Below, piece after piece: positions 15,488 to 23,116 of a DNA stretch of 46,113 nucleotides (positions are counted from its first letter, which is position 1; every line of letters starts with the position of its first letter). The DNA lies in NCBI GenBank assembly GCA_902388495.1, contig CABMPP010000034.1:1-46113 (forward strand), in the 5' to 3' direction. This DNA is from an uncultured Bacteroides sp. (GTDB lineage Bacteria; Bacteroidota; Bacteroidia; Bacteroidales; Bacteroidaceae). The position numbers were made by a program, and so were the translations under genes. The notes beneath the pieces are model-generated. The model saw nothing but the letters and a program-made list of their open reading frames with translations. It did no database searches and was not told the origin of the DNA.

Positions 15488-15805
15488 ATGACCCATACAA
15501 CAGAAAAGATTATAGATAAAATTAAGGAATTGAAAGAAACGGTATTGCCATCAGGCAAACTGATACTTTTCGGTTCACAGGCACGTTCTGACGCTACTGC
15601 TGACTCTGATTGGGATATGTTGTTACTTTTGGATAAAGACAAGATAACTTCTTCTGATTTTGATACTTATGCCTACCCCTTTGTAGAGTTGGGCTGGAAT
15701 CTTGGAGAGTATTTCAGTATGAAGCTTTATACACTGTCCGAATGGATGAAACGGAAAGGTACGCCATTCTTTAAAAACATAGAAGAGGAAGGGGTTGAAT
15801 TATGA
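15488..15805 (+). CDS. MNT-type nucleotidyltransferase (antitoxin-like)
   Basis: This 105-residue minimal nucleotidyltransferase has the signature LFGSQARSDATADSDWD: Gly29-Ser30, then Asp41 and Asp43 as the metal-binding pair. It overlaps the following HEPN gene by 4 bases (ATGA). MNT/HEPN modules are abundant two-gene systems; in studied pairs (MntA/HepT) the MNT protein adds AMP to the HEPN toxin and silences it. The pairing and intact motifs support that role here, though not every such pair has been shown to be a toxin-antitoxin system. Confidence 0.85.
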   Translation: MTHTTEKIIDKIKELKETVLPSGKLILFGSQARSDATADSDWDMLLLLDKDKITSSDFDTYAYPFVELGWNLGEYFSMKLYTLSEWMKRKGTPFFKNIEEEGVEL

Positions 15806-16200
15806 AACTGAGTGAAGAAGAAAAAAAATCGCTGATGATGAACCGTATGAATCGGGCTCTTGAAACTTGGGAAGAAACGAAAGGTATTATCAACAATGAA
15901 TTTTGGTATGCAGCTGCCAACCGTATGTATTATGCTTGTTATTACATGACTACTGCGCTACTGATAAAACAGGGATACACTGCTTCTACTCATTCGGGAG
16001 TTATCCGCTTGTTCGGGCAATACTTTGTTAGCACAGGTATCGTTTCACGCGAAATGGGGCGTTTGTACAGCAAAGTGTATGAATTGCGCCAGTCCGGTGA
16101 TTATGATGACTGGATAAGTATTGGTAAAGAAGACATTTTGCCTTTAGTAGCTTCTGTAGACGAATATTTGAAAGCACTGAAGAAATTGATTGATGAATAA
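15802..16200 (+). CDS. HEPN-domain protein (toxin-like partner of MNT)
   Basis: This 132-residue helical protein has the HEPN core AAANRMYYACYYMTTALLIKQGY, in the form of the YYAxFH-type HEPN proteins rather than the HepT RxxxxYH form, and then ASTHSGVIRLFGQYF and ELRQSGDYDDW. HEPN proteins are often RNases; here the Arg-x4-6-His motif is not clear, so activity is uncertain. The start codon overlaps the MNT stop, indicating coupled translation. Confidence 0.82.
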   Translation: MKLSEEEKKSLMMNRMNRALETWEETKGIINNEFWYAAANRMYYACYYMTTALLIKQGYTASTHSGVIRLFGQYFVSTGIVSREMGRLYSKVYELRQSGDYDDWISIGKEDILPLVASVDEYLKALKKLIDE

Positions 16201-16241
16201 ACATATCCACCACTTTCAGTATAAGGGTTTTCACCACCTAT

Positions 16242-16254
16242 GATTACAAATCCG
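16242..16254. repeat. REP-type palindrome remnant, rightmost copy
   Basis: GATTACAAATCCG followed by ATTG matches the family in repeats A and B but has lost the left arm's first bases. It lies 42 bases after the HEPN stop codon and marks the right limit of the REP-rich region. Confidence 0.55.
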
Positions 16255-16341
16255 ATTGAACAGGAAGTAATATTCTTAAAATGATGTTTTTTTTCTTCTT
16301 TTTTTTGATCTTATTTACTTTCAGGCACTTATCTGTCCTTA

Positions 16342-16368
16342 TTTATCCCTTTTTATCCTCCTTTATCC
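16342..16368 (+). promoter_or_regulatory. Three TTTATCC motifs at 10-bp spacing upstream of the HU-like gene
   Basis: TTTATCC occurs at 16342, 16352 and 16362, exactly 10 bases apart, so all face the same side of the helix. They end about 46 bases before the -7 element at 16414. This looks like an upstream binding site array for a regulator, possibly the HU-like protein itself. The rest of 16255-16511 holds a T-rich run and the promoter, no gene. Confidence 0.5.
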
Positions 16369-16413
16369 TCCGCTAACCCACCTTTAAAGCACCACCCCGT
16401 TTTCGTCTCATAG

Positions 16414-16421
16414 TATCTTTG
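16414..16421 (+). promoter_or_regulatory. -7 element of the HU-like gene
   Basis: TATCTTTG followed by CATCG, the same form as the promoter at 4981. It leaves a leader of about 85 bases before the ATG at 16512. Confidence 0.6.
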
Positions 16422-16511
16422 CATCGTGATCACAAACAAACAGGTTTTGCGGACTGACGAGCGAACAAAGCCGAAATAACAAAATTATTAATCATTTAAA
16501 ATTAGAAAACG

Positions 16512-16994
16512 ATGGCTTTGAATTATGAAGTAAAAAAGAGAGTGTTTGGTTTTGATGAAACAAAAACCGAAAAGTATGTGGCACAGATGAAAACGCTGGG
16601 AATGCTGGAGTTTAAGGATCTATGTGACGAGGTGACGAAAGTGGGCATGGCGCCCCGTGGTGTGGTAAAGTTGGTCTTGGACGGGTTGATTGATACTCTG
16701 AATATGAATATCAATAAAGGATTCTCGGTGCAGTTGGGCGACTTTGGTTGCTTTCGTCCGGGCATCAATGCCAAAAGCCAGGAGACGGCAGAGAAGGTAA
16801 CGGCCGGTACGGTGTATCGACGGAAGATAATCTTTACTCCGGGTACTTATTTTAAGGATATGCTGACTCGTGCCAGCGTGGAGAAAGTGAACTGGTCGGG
16901 CAACGGAACGGTTTCCGGAGGCAGTTCCAATCCTAATCCGGATGGTGGTGATTCCGGTTCCGACGGTGATCAGGGCGAGAATCCGTTAGGATAA
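16512..16994 (+). CDS. HU-like DNA-binding protein with acidic Gly/Ser tail
   Basis: This 160-residue protein belongs to the Bacteroidales HU-like family: N-terminal helices (residues about 20-60), a beta-arm region (SVQLGDFGCFRPGINAKS, AGTVYRRKIIFTPG) and a low-complexity Ser/Gly/Asp/Asn tail ending GENPLG. Members bind DNA architecturally; the genes are numerous in Bacteroides genomes and often lie with a DUF4248 protein, as here. The tail motif is duplicated as a relic at 4712-4807. The ATG has ordinary spacing to an A-rich leader. Confidence 0.9.
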   Translation: MALNYEVKKRVFGFDETKTEKYVAQMKTLGMLEFKDLCDEVTKVGMAPRGVVKLVLDGLIDTLNMNINKGFSVQLGDFGCFRPGINAKSQETAEKVTAGTVYRRKIIFTPGTYFKDMLTRASVEKVNWSGNGTVSGGSSNPNPDGGDSGSDGDQGENPLG

Positions 16995-17008
16995 AACATC
17001 TTGATAAT

Positions 17009-17053
17009 AAGGAGGGTATGAACTATTCTCAGGAAAGGTTCATATTCCTCCTT
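17009..17053 (+). terminator. Hairpin between the HU-like and DUF4248 genes
   Basis: AAGGAGG(G)TATGAAC and GTTCATA(TT)CCTCCTT pair with one internal bulge around a 14-base loop, 15 bases after the HU-like stop codon. Only a weak T run is present afterwards, so it may be an mRNA 3'-stabilising hairpin rather than an intrinsic terminator. Confidence 0.45.
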
Positions 17054-17117
17054 AAAATACTTGACTTCGCCTTCTGGATGTCGTATCTTTACATCAATAA
17101 TTTAAACTAAATGAACT

Positions 17118-17345
17118 ATGAAAACAAAAAATGGCTTTCTAATCACTACTTACACAAAAAAAGACTTGGCATGTATGTATTGTCCCAATTCTACTGCCCG
17201 CTGTGCTATCCGTACCCTCACGCGATGGATAAAACGGAACCACGAGCTGTACGAGGCATTGGCATATACGGGATATAACGTCCGAACGCGAACCTTTATG
17301 CCGAGGCAAGTGGATATCATTGTGCGGTACCTTGATGAACCTTAA
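17118..17345 (+). CDS. DUF4248 family small protein
   Basis: This 75-residue basic protein (TTYTKKDLACMYCPNSTARCA, IRTLTRWIKRN, FMPRQVDIIVRYLDEP) is typical of DUF4248, a Bacteroidales family found beside HU-like genes. Its layout, helix, RTLxRWI segment and final VDIIVRYL helix, suggests a small winged or helix-turn-helix-like DNA-binding fold, but no function is established. It has a -7-like element (TATCTTTA) at about 17089. Confidence 0.8.
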   Translation: MKTKNGFLITTYTKKDLACMYCPNSTARCAIRTLTRWIKRNHELYEALAYTGYNVRTRTFMPRQVDIIVRYLDEP

Positions 17346-17480
17346 TAAAGTTTTCTACCTCATTTTTTATGTTAAAGCGAAAAGTTTTGATTAAACTTTC
17401 CGCATTTCTTTTTGTCATATAACCGTTGCAACACAATAGGTATAATTAATAATAAGGTACTAACTTAAAAAAGGAATAGA

Positions 17481-18029
17481 ATGATGAAAAGAATAATTTT
17501 AATATTGATGGCTGCCTTTCTGACAGGCGGTATGGTAATGGCGCAGCATGCTCGCCGCAGTGATAAAATGCCCGATCCGAAAGTGCGTGCCGAACGTATG
17601 ACGGAACGGATGGCAAAGGAATATTCTCTGAACGATACGCAGAAGAAGCAATTGCTGGAAGCCAACTTGGCGCTGGTAGAGAAAACGGGAAATATGCCGA
17701 TGCACCGTCGTCCGGATATGAGAAAAGGTAAGAAAGACAGTGATTCTTGCTGTTGTGCAAAGGCGGACAAGCATCATAAAAAGGGAGACAAGCATCATAA
17801 AAAAGATGGCAAGCTCGACAAAAAGGATGACAAGAGAGCCCAGTTGACAGATGAACAACGTGCTCAAAGAAAGGCCGAGATGCAGAAGAAGCATGAAGAA
17901 ATGCAAGCTGCCCGTACGGCTTACGATGCGCAACTCCAAAAGATTATGACAAAAGACCAATATGCTGCATACAGCAAGAAGATGCAGGAAAGAAAAGCCA
18001 AGATGGATTCTAAAAGAAAGGCTGCCTAA
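17481..18029 (+). CDS. DUF4890-type periplasmic protein with Cys/His-rich insert
   Basis: This 182-residue exported protein has a signal peptide ending MAQ and two helical repeats like Spy/CpxP-type sequences (AERMTERMAKEYSLNDTQKKQL; RAQLTDEQRAQRKAEMQKKH). Between them, residues about 88-115 carry three consecutive cysteines and two KGDKHHKK / DKHHKK repeats, a plausible metal-binding patch. A periplasmic chaperone or metal-stress role is possible by analogy only. It is followed by a terminator and a DUF4738 lipoprotein. Confidence 0.75.
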   Translation: MMKRIILILMAAFLTGGMVMAQHARRSDKMPDPKVRAERMTERMAKEYSLNDTQKKQLLEANLALVEKTGNMPMHRRPDMRKGKKDSDSCCCAKADKHHKKGDKHHKKDGKLDKKDDKRAQLTDEQRAQRKAEMQKKHEEMQAARTAYDAQLQKIMTKDQYAAYSKKMQERKAKMDSKRKAA

Positions 18030-18058
18030 AAAAGTTCGGTTTTCGAGGTATTAGTATG

Positions 18059-18096
18059 CAAGGGAAAGTTGTTTTATCGGCTTTCCCTTGTATTTT
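18059..18096 (+). terminator. Intrinsic terminator after the DUF4890 gene
   Basis: CAAGGGAAAG and CTTTCCCTTG form a perfect 10-bp stem around a 12-base loop, followed by TATTTTT. It lies 30 bases after the stop at 18029. The ATG at 18056 falls in this structure, which argues against a start there for the next gene. Confidence 0.8.
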
Positions 18097-18145
18097 TCCC
18101 GCCCTTTTTGTTCCTTTGCCTTGTCTATTTATAAAAAACGGAACA

Positions 18146-18694
18146 ATGAAGAAATTAGTTTATATGTTGGCATGTGCATCGGTAATCTTCTTCACGGCTT
18201 GCTCGTCGAAGAATAAGAGCGAAAAAGAAGACGCGCAGCTACTGATGCAGGACAGTACAGAGGCTGCTGCTCCGCAACGCATGCAGGTATCTGATGTAAA
18301 AGCAACCTTCACTTTTAAAGGAAAAGAATATCAATCTTCCGTCGTCCGCAGACCGGATGAATCCTTGCCCATCGTAAAGAACGAACAAGGAGAGAAATTT
18401 GTAGATAATCGCATCACCCTGCGCCTTACTTCCGGTGGCAAGCAAGTGGTAGATAGAGTGTTTACTAAAGAAAGCTTTGCTTCACTGGTCGATGCAAAGT
18501 TCATGAAATATGCCATTCTCGAAGGATTGGTTTACGATCAGACCACTCCGCAGGGTATTATCTATGCAGCCAGTGTCTGCTATCCGCAATCAGACCTTTA
18601 TGTTCCTATCAAACTGACTATTACGGCTGATGGAAAAATCTCCATGACTCAGGACGAGATGATGGAGGATTATCAGACAGACAGCATTGATTAG
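18146..18694 (+). CDS. DUF4738 domain lipoprotein
   Basis: This is a 182-residue lipoprotein: MKKLVYMLACASVIFFTACSS gives signal peptide and lipobox. The body has FTFKGKEYQSSVVRRPDE, NRITLRLT and LIKLT-like strands as in the DUF4738 family of Bacteroides. The start at 18146 is preferred over the longer frame from 18056 because that one begins inside a terminator and would bury the signal peptide. Function unknown; it lies just upstream of a two-component system. Confidence 0.82.
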   Translation: MKKLVYMLACASVIFFTACSSKNKSEKEDAQLLMQDSTEAAAPQRMQVSDVKATFTFKGKEYQSSVVRRPDESLPIVKNEQGEKFVDNRITLRLTSGGKQVVDRVFTKESFASLVDAKFMKYAILEGLVYDQTTPQGIIYAASVCYPQSDLYVPIKLTITADGKISMTQDEMMEDYQTDSID

Positions 18695-18749
18695 CGAGAA
18701 TCGTCGGTTTTCCAGATTGTTTCCAGTTTTATAAACCATCTTTGCCGGT

Positions 18750-19427
18750 ATGAAAATCCTGATTGTAGAAGATGAGCAAGATTTGCGGGAAACCATCCGT
18801 ACATCGCTCTTGAAAGAAAAGTTTGTCGTAGAAACTGCCGGCGACTATTTCTCGGCGCTGGATAAGATAAATGACTACGATTATGATTGTATTCTGCTGG
18901 ATATCATGTTGCCCGGTGGAAGCGGTCTGGACTTGCTGCGTGAGCTGAAAAGGCTTCGCCGCAGTGACAGTGTACTCATTATATCTGCCAAAGATTCTTT
19001 GGATGATAAAGTAGACGGCCTTGAACTGGGTGCTGACGATTACCTTACGAAACCTTTCCATCTGGCAGAACTCAATGCTCGTGTAAAATCGTTGATTCGG
19101 CGTCGGCAAATCAAAGGTGATATGAGTGTTGTTATTGGCAATCTTGTACTTTATCCCGATGAACGGCGGGCAGAAGTGGGTGGGGCTTCTTTGCAACTGA
19201 ACCGTAAAGAATTCGATTTGCTTTATTATTTTGTAGTTAATCCCAACCGGGTTATCAACAAAATGAGTCTTGCAGAATCTGTGTGGGGAGATAATATAGA
19301 CCAGACCGATTCGCTCGATTTTATCTATTCGCAGGTAAAGAACCTACGTAAGAAGCTGAAACAAGCCGAGGCTACCATCGAACTGAAGGCCGTTTACGGT
19401 TTCGGTTATAAACTGTCCGAATTATGA
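18750..19427 (+). CDS. OmpR/PhoB-type response regulator
   Basis: This 225-residue protein has an N-terminal receiver (acidic pocket VEDEQD, phosphorylation site Asp51 in ILLDIMLPG, Lys101 in LTKPF) and a C-terminal winged-helix domain (LQLNRKEFDLLYYFVVNPNRVI, YSQVKNLRKKLKQA, VYGFGYKL). It overlaps the kinase gene by 4 bases (ATGA), giving one operon. PepSY-like genes just downstream are likely members of its regulon, as in similar Bacteroides loci. The signal sensed is unknown. Confidence 0.93.
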   Translation: MKILIVEDEQDLRETIRTSLLKEKFVVETAGDYFSALDKINDYDYDCILLDIMLPGGSGLDLLRELKRLRRSDSVLIISAKDSLDDKVDGLELGADDYLTKPFHLAELNARVKSLIRRRQIKGDMSVVIGNLVLYPDERRAEVGGASLQLNRKEFDLLYYFVVNPNRVINKMSLAESVWGDNIDQTDSLDFIYSQVKNLRKKLKQAEATIELKAVYGFGYKLSEL

Positions 19428-20713
19428 AGCTACTGCACTACACTTACCGCAAGCTTTCGCTGTTGCTTTTCTTGTTGATGGCGGTGTGGGGTGTGCTGTT
19501 TTATTACGCCATTATTGACGAGGTGGTGGATGAAACTGACGATACGCTGGAAAATTATGCCGATATATTAATAGAAAGTGCGCTTCACGATCCTTCGGTG
19601 CTCGAGACATCGGGCTCACTGATGTCTACTTATAAGTTTCGTCCGATCTCCGAAGAAGAAGGACGGCATTACAAGCAAGAGTATTACGATTCTACTGTCT
19701 ATATTGAACTGGAAGACGAAGACGAGCCGGTGCGTGTGATGTGCACCGCTTTCCGCATGCCCGACGGACAGTATTACGAATTGACCCTGATGATTTCCAT
19801 CCTGGAACGGGATGATATGGTGGAGGCGATGCTCTGGTATTTGGGTGCTTTATTCCTGCTATTTTTAATCTGTACCTCTGTAGGTATACGATTGGTGCTG
19901 AAAGGCGTGTTCCGTCCGCTACATAAATTGCTGGACTGGCTGAAGTTGATACAGCCCGGCAAGGAAGTGCCTCCTTTGGATAATCCGACAAAAATAAATG
20001 AATTCCGCCAACTGAGCGACGCTGCTGTGGACATGGGCAACCGTAGTTACAAGGCCTACGAGGAGCAGAAGCAGTTTATCGAAAATGCTTCGCACGAGTT
20101 GCAGACACCGCTCGCCATTATTCGCAGTAAGCTGGAATTGCTTGCCGAGAGCGAGGGACTGACTGAGCAGCAGATGAAGGAACTGGAAGACATATATTCC
20201 ACTTTGGGGCGTGCCGTAAAACTGAACAAGTCTTTGTTGTTACTTTCGCGCATAGAAAACGGGCAGTACGCTGAAGTGGAAGATATTTCTGTAGACGAGG
20301 TTCTTGACGAACTCTTGCCCGACTTGATGGATATTTATGAACATAAGCAGATACATCTGATACGGGAGCGGGGAGAGCAGCCTTTTGTTATCCGCTGCAA
20401 TCATTCGCTGGCTCAGATTCTGATTTCCAATCTGGTGAAGAATTCACTGTTCCATAATCGGGAGAGGGGAGAAGTACAAATTATTACGACTCCGAACTCC
20501 TTGTCTATAAAGAATACGGGAGATGCGCCTCTGGATGGGGAGAAACTGTTCCGCCGTTTTTATCATGGTGCCGATGGTAAGAAAGATTCTACCGGCTTGG
20601 GACTTGCCATAGCACGCTCTATCGCTCTTTCTGCTTCGCTGAAGCTGACTTATGAGTGGCAGGATGGCATGCATCGTTTTCATCTTGTTAAAGAAAATAA
20701 AAAGAACCGTTAA
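19424..20713 (+). CDS. Sensor histidine kinase of the OmpR-type pair
   Basis: This 429-residue membrane kinase has a transmembrane segment at about 11-30, a periplasmic sensor region to about 135, a second transmembrane segment at about 137-156, then the linker and the H-box ENASHELQTPLAIIRSK with His224. The N-box (LISNLVKNSLFHN) and G-box (STGLGLAIARSI) complete the ATP-binding domain. The periplasmic part is acidic (ELEDEDE). It should phosphorylate the response regulator with which it overlaps. Confidence 0.93.
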   Translation: MKLLHYTYRKLSLLLFLLMAVWGVLFYYAIIDEVVDETDDTLENYADILIESALHDPSVLETSGSLMSTYKFRPISEEEGRHYKQEYYDSTVYIELEDEDEPVRVMCTAFRMPDGQYYELTLMISILERDDMVEAMLWYLGALFLLFLICTSVGIRLVLKGVFRPLHKLLDWLKLIQPGKEVPPLDNPTKINEFRQLSDAAVDMGNRSYKAYEEQKQFIENASHELQTPLAIIRSKLELLAESEGLTEQQMKELEDIYSTLGRAVKLNKSLLLLSRIENGQYAEVEDISVDEVLDELLPDLMDIYEHKQIHLIRERGEQPFVIRCNHSLAQILISNLVKNSLFHNRERGEVQIITTPNSLSIKNTGDAPLDGEKLFRRFYHGADGKKDSTGLGLAIARSIALSASLKLTYEWQDGMHRFHLVKENKKNR

Positions 20714-20807
20714 CTCCGATTATTCCCAAATCTTTCCCAATTCTATGTCGTTATTTGCAGTGTGAATGATACGAAACTTATTAATAACACTTTAAAAAAT
20801 AACGATT

Positions 20808-21248
20808 ATGAAGAAAGTATTATCTATTCTTGTGATGGCGCTTGTAGCCGTTCAATTTGCTTTTGCAGGAGATGTGATCACTCAGGATGTGAAACAGCTT
20901 CCGCTGACTGCCCGCAATTTCATCAACCAGTATTTCAGCAAACCTCAAATCTCTCATATCAAGATTGAGAGCGAGATACTGCAAACTAAAAAGTATGAGG
21001 TACTGCTGACCGACCGTACTGAAATAGACTTCGACAAGAAGGGTAACTGGGTGGAAGTGGATTGCAAGAAAGCAGCCGTTCCTGCTGCATTGATTCCGGT
21101 ATCTGTAAAGGAGTACGTAAAAACGAATTTCCCCAGAGAAATCATCACCAAGATTGAGCGCGGACGTAGTGGCGTAGAAGTAGAATTGAGCAACGATTAC
21201 TCCTTGAAGTTCAATAAGAAAGGAAAATTCGTCAGTATGGACGATTGA
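20808..21248 (+). CDS. PepSY-like (DUF2874) periplasmic protein
   Basis: This 146-residue secreted protein has a signal peptide ending AFAG and two PepSY-like repeats with the TARNFINQYF and KEYVKTNFP helices followed by YEVLLTD, IDFDKKGNW and VELSNDYSLKFNKKGKF strands. The family is small, periplasmic and often downstream of two-component systems. Its ATG lies 95 bases after the kinase stop with its own leader. Confidence 0.85.
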   Translation: MKKVLSILVMALVAVQFAFAGDVITQDVKQLPLTARNFINQYFSKPQISHIKIESEILQTKKYEVLLTDRTEIDFDKKGNWVEVDCKKAAVPAALIPVSVKEYVKTNFPREIITKIERGRSGVEVELSNDYSLKFNKKGKFVSMDD

Positions 21249-21287
21249 TTCCGGTAGTGTATGTTTAACCAAAAATTTGATAGACAA

Positions 21288-21782
21288 ATGATGAAGATTC
21301 GTATATTAGCAATGATGTTTATTGCTACGCTGGCATTCAGTGCATGTAGTGACGATGATGACAAGGATCATATAAAGGTTCCTGAGGCTCTGTCGCAAGC
21401 CTTGAAAACCAAATATCCTTCTGCAACAGATGTAGAGTGGGAACAGAAAGGTTCTTATTATGTAGCAGACTGCAAGATGGACGGCAAGGATATAGATGTC
21501 TGGTTCAATGCGAAGGCAGAATGGCAGTTGACGGAATTTGAGATTTATTGGAATGATCTGCCCGGAGCGGTACAGACTTCTTTCAATAACAGTGAATATG
21601 CCACTTGGAAGAAGGATGACTTTGATATGCTTGAATACCCGGTACAACCTATTCAATATGTCATTGAAGTGGAAAATGGGAAGACAGAATATCAGTTGTT
21701 CTACTCGGAAGATGGCAACCTGATGCAGACAAGGGATGTTACGGGTAAAGATGATACGCACTGGCCCGTAAGCAATATGTAG
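21288..21782 (+). CDS. PepSY-like lipoprotein
   Basis: This is a 164-residue lipoprotein: the signal peptide MMKIRILAMMFIATLAFSAC contains the lipobox. The start is placed at 21288 (21291 equally possible) since the longer frame from 21261 adds a charged stretch before the signal peptide. The body has PEALSQALKTKYPSATDVEWE and VWFNAKAEWQLTEFE, a PepSY-like pattern related to the upstream gene 39 bases away, so the two form a small unit. A terminator follows. Confidence 0.85.
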   Translation: MMKIRILAMMFIATLAFSACSDDDDKDHIKVPEALSQALKTKYPSATDVEWEQKGSYYVADCKMDGKDIDVWFNAKAEWQLTEFEIYWNDLPGAVQTSFNNSEYATWKKDDFDMLEYPVQPIQYVIEVENGKTEYQLFYSEDGNLMQTRDVTGKDDTHWPVSNM

Positions 21783-21801
21783 TGACTGATAAATAAAAAA
21801 G

Positions 21802-21841
21802 AAGCGGCAATGTTTTGTTTTGCAGAAACATTGCCGCTTTT
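21802..21841 (+). terminator. Intrinsic terminator after the PepSY-like genes, possibly bidirectional
   Basis: AAGCGGCAATGTTT and AAACATTGCCGCTT form a 14-bp stem with a T run after it and an A run before it. It lies between convergent genes (PepSY-like on plus, sdaA on minus) and probably ends transcription from both sides. Confidence 0.85.
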
Positions 21842-21873
21842 ATCATATAATTGCCGGTCTTGTAAATACCTGT

Positions 21874-23085
21874 TTACATCGGCTTATAATCTTTAGCCAA
21901 CCCTCCTTCACTCGTCTCTTTGTAAAGAGAAGGCAAGTCGTTTCCGGTTTCCTTCATTACCTCTACCACTTTGTCGAAAGACACCCGGTGCATGCCATCG
22001 GTGAAGGAAGAGTAGAGATTGGCATCTAGAGCACGTGCCGCAGCATAGGCATTACGCTCGATGCAAGGGATCTGCACCAATCCGCAAACCGGGTCGCACG
22101 TCATTCCCAAGTGATGTTCCAATCCCATTTCTGCGGCGTATTCTATCTGTGCCGGACTTCCTCCGAACAACTGGTTGGCAGCAGCAGAGGCCATAGAGCA
22201 AGCTACGCCTACTTCTGCCTGGCATCCGGCTTCTGCACCCGAGATGGAGGCATTCCTCTTTACGATATTTCCTACCAATCCTGCTGTGGCAAGGGCGCGG
22301 AGGATACGCATATCGCTGAAGTCGCGGCTTTTGGCCAAGTGATAAAGTACGGCGGGCACTACTCCGCACGAACCGCAGGTGGGTGCAGTGACGATGACAC
22401 CTCCCGAAGCATTCTCTTCGCTGACGGCAAGCGCGTAGGCAAATACCAGTCCGCGTGATTGGAGCGACTGCTTGTATCCGCTGGCACGTATATAATAGGT
22501 GGAGGCCTTACGGCGCAAGTTCAGAGGGCCGGGCAAGACGCCTTCCTGTTCCAATCCACGTTTTACGGCAGCCTTCATCGTCTCCCATACTTCCTGCAGA
22601 TAATCCCAGATATCACTTTCCTCACACTCTTTGACGTATTCCCAATAGCTCTTTCCGGTACGTTCGCACCATTGCAGGATTTCGGTCATGCTGTTCATCT
22701 CGTATACGTCCGGGGTATTGACAGAGGTCGCTCCATCGTTTTCTTCCGCCAGGGCACCGCCGCCTACACTGAACACGGTCCATTGGTCGGTTGCGCGGCC
22801 TTCGCTGTCCAGAGATACGAACTTCATGCCGTTGGGGTGGAAGGGAAGGAATATCTTGGGTTCCCAGATAATCTCTACTGGTGCGGCCGGTTGCAGTGTT
22901 TCGGTGATGGCAACATTGGTCATGTGCCCTTTGCCGGTGGCGGCGAGGCTACCGTATAGGGTTACTTGGAAGGATGCAGCTTCCGGATGTCTGCCCAGAA
23001 ATATCTCGGCAGCTTTGCGTGGTCCCATGGTATGGCTGCTCGATGGGCCGGTACCGATGCGGTAGAGTTCTTTGATTGATTTCAT
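21874..23085 (-). CDS. sdaA: L-serine ammonia-lyase (single-chain, iron-sulfur type)
   Basis: This 403-residue enzyme deaminates L-serine to pyruvate and ammonia. The N-terminal beta domain starts IGTGPSSSHTMGPRKAAEIF; the alpha domain carries VTAPTCGSCGVVPAVLYHL, GAEAGCQAEVGVACSMASAA and TCDPVCGLVQIPCIERNA, the cysteines that bind the catalytic 4Fe-4S cluster. It lies 31 bases downstream of mutS2 on the same strand and is probably cotranscribed with it, without an obvious functional link. Confidence 0.95.
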   Translation of the reverse strand: MKSIKELYRIGTGPSSSHTMGPRKAAEIFLGRHPEAASFQVTLYGSLAATGKGHMTNVAITETLQPAAPVEIIWEPKIFLPFHPNGMKFVSLDSEGRATDQWTVFSVGGGALAEENDGATSVNTPDVYEMNSMTEILQWCERTGKSYWEYVKECEESDIWDYLQEVWETMKAAVKRGLEQEGVLPGPLNLRRKASTYYIRASGYKQSLQSRGLVFAYALAVSEENASGGVIVTAPTCGSCGVVPAVLYHLAKSRDFSDMRILRALATAGLVGNIVKRNASISGAEAGCQAEVGVACSMASAAANQLFGGSPAQIEYAAEMGLEHHLGMTCDPVCGLVQIPCIERNAYAAARALDANLYSSFTDGMHRVSFDKVVEVMKETGNDLPSLYKETSEGGLAKDYKPM

Positions 23086-23116
23086 ATGTTTATGATTTTA
23101 GATTTATGATTTCAGA

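Noticed and set aside
18056..18145. Longer N-terminus for the DUF4738 lipoprotein from the ATG at 18056
   Set aside because: It begins inside a strong terminator hairpin and would place the signal peptide and lipobox internally.
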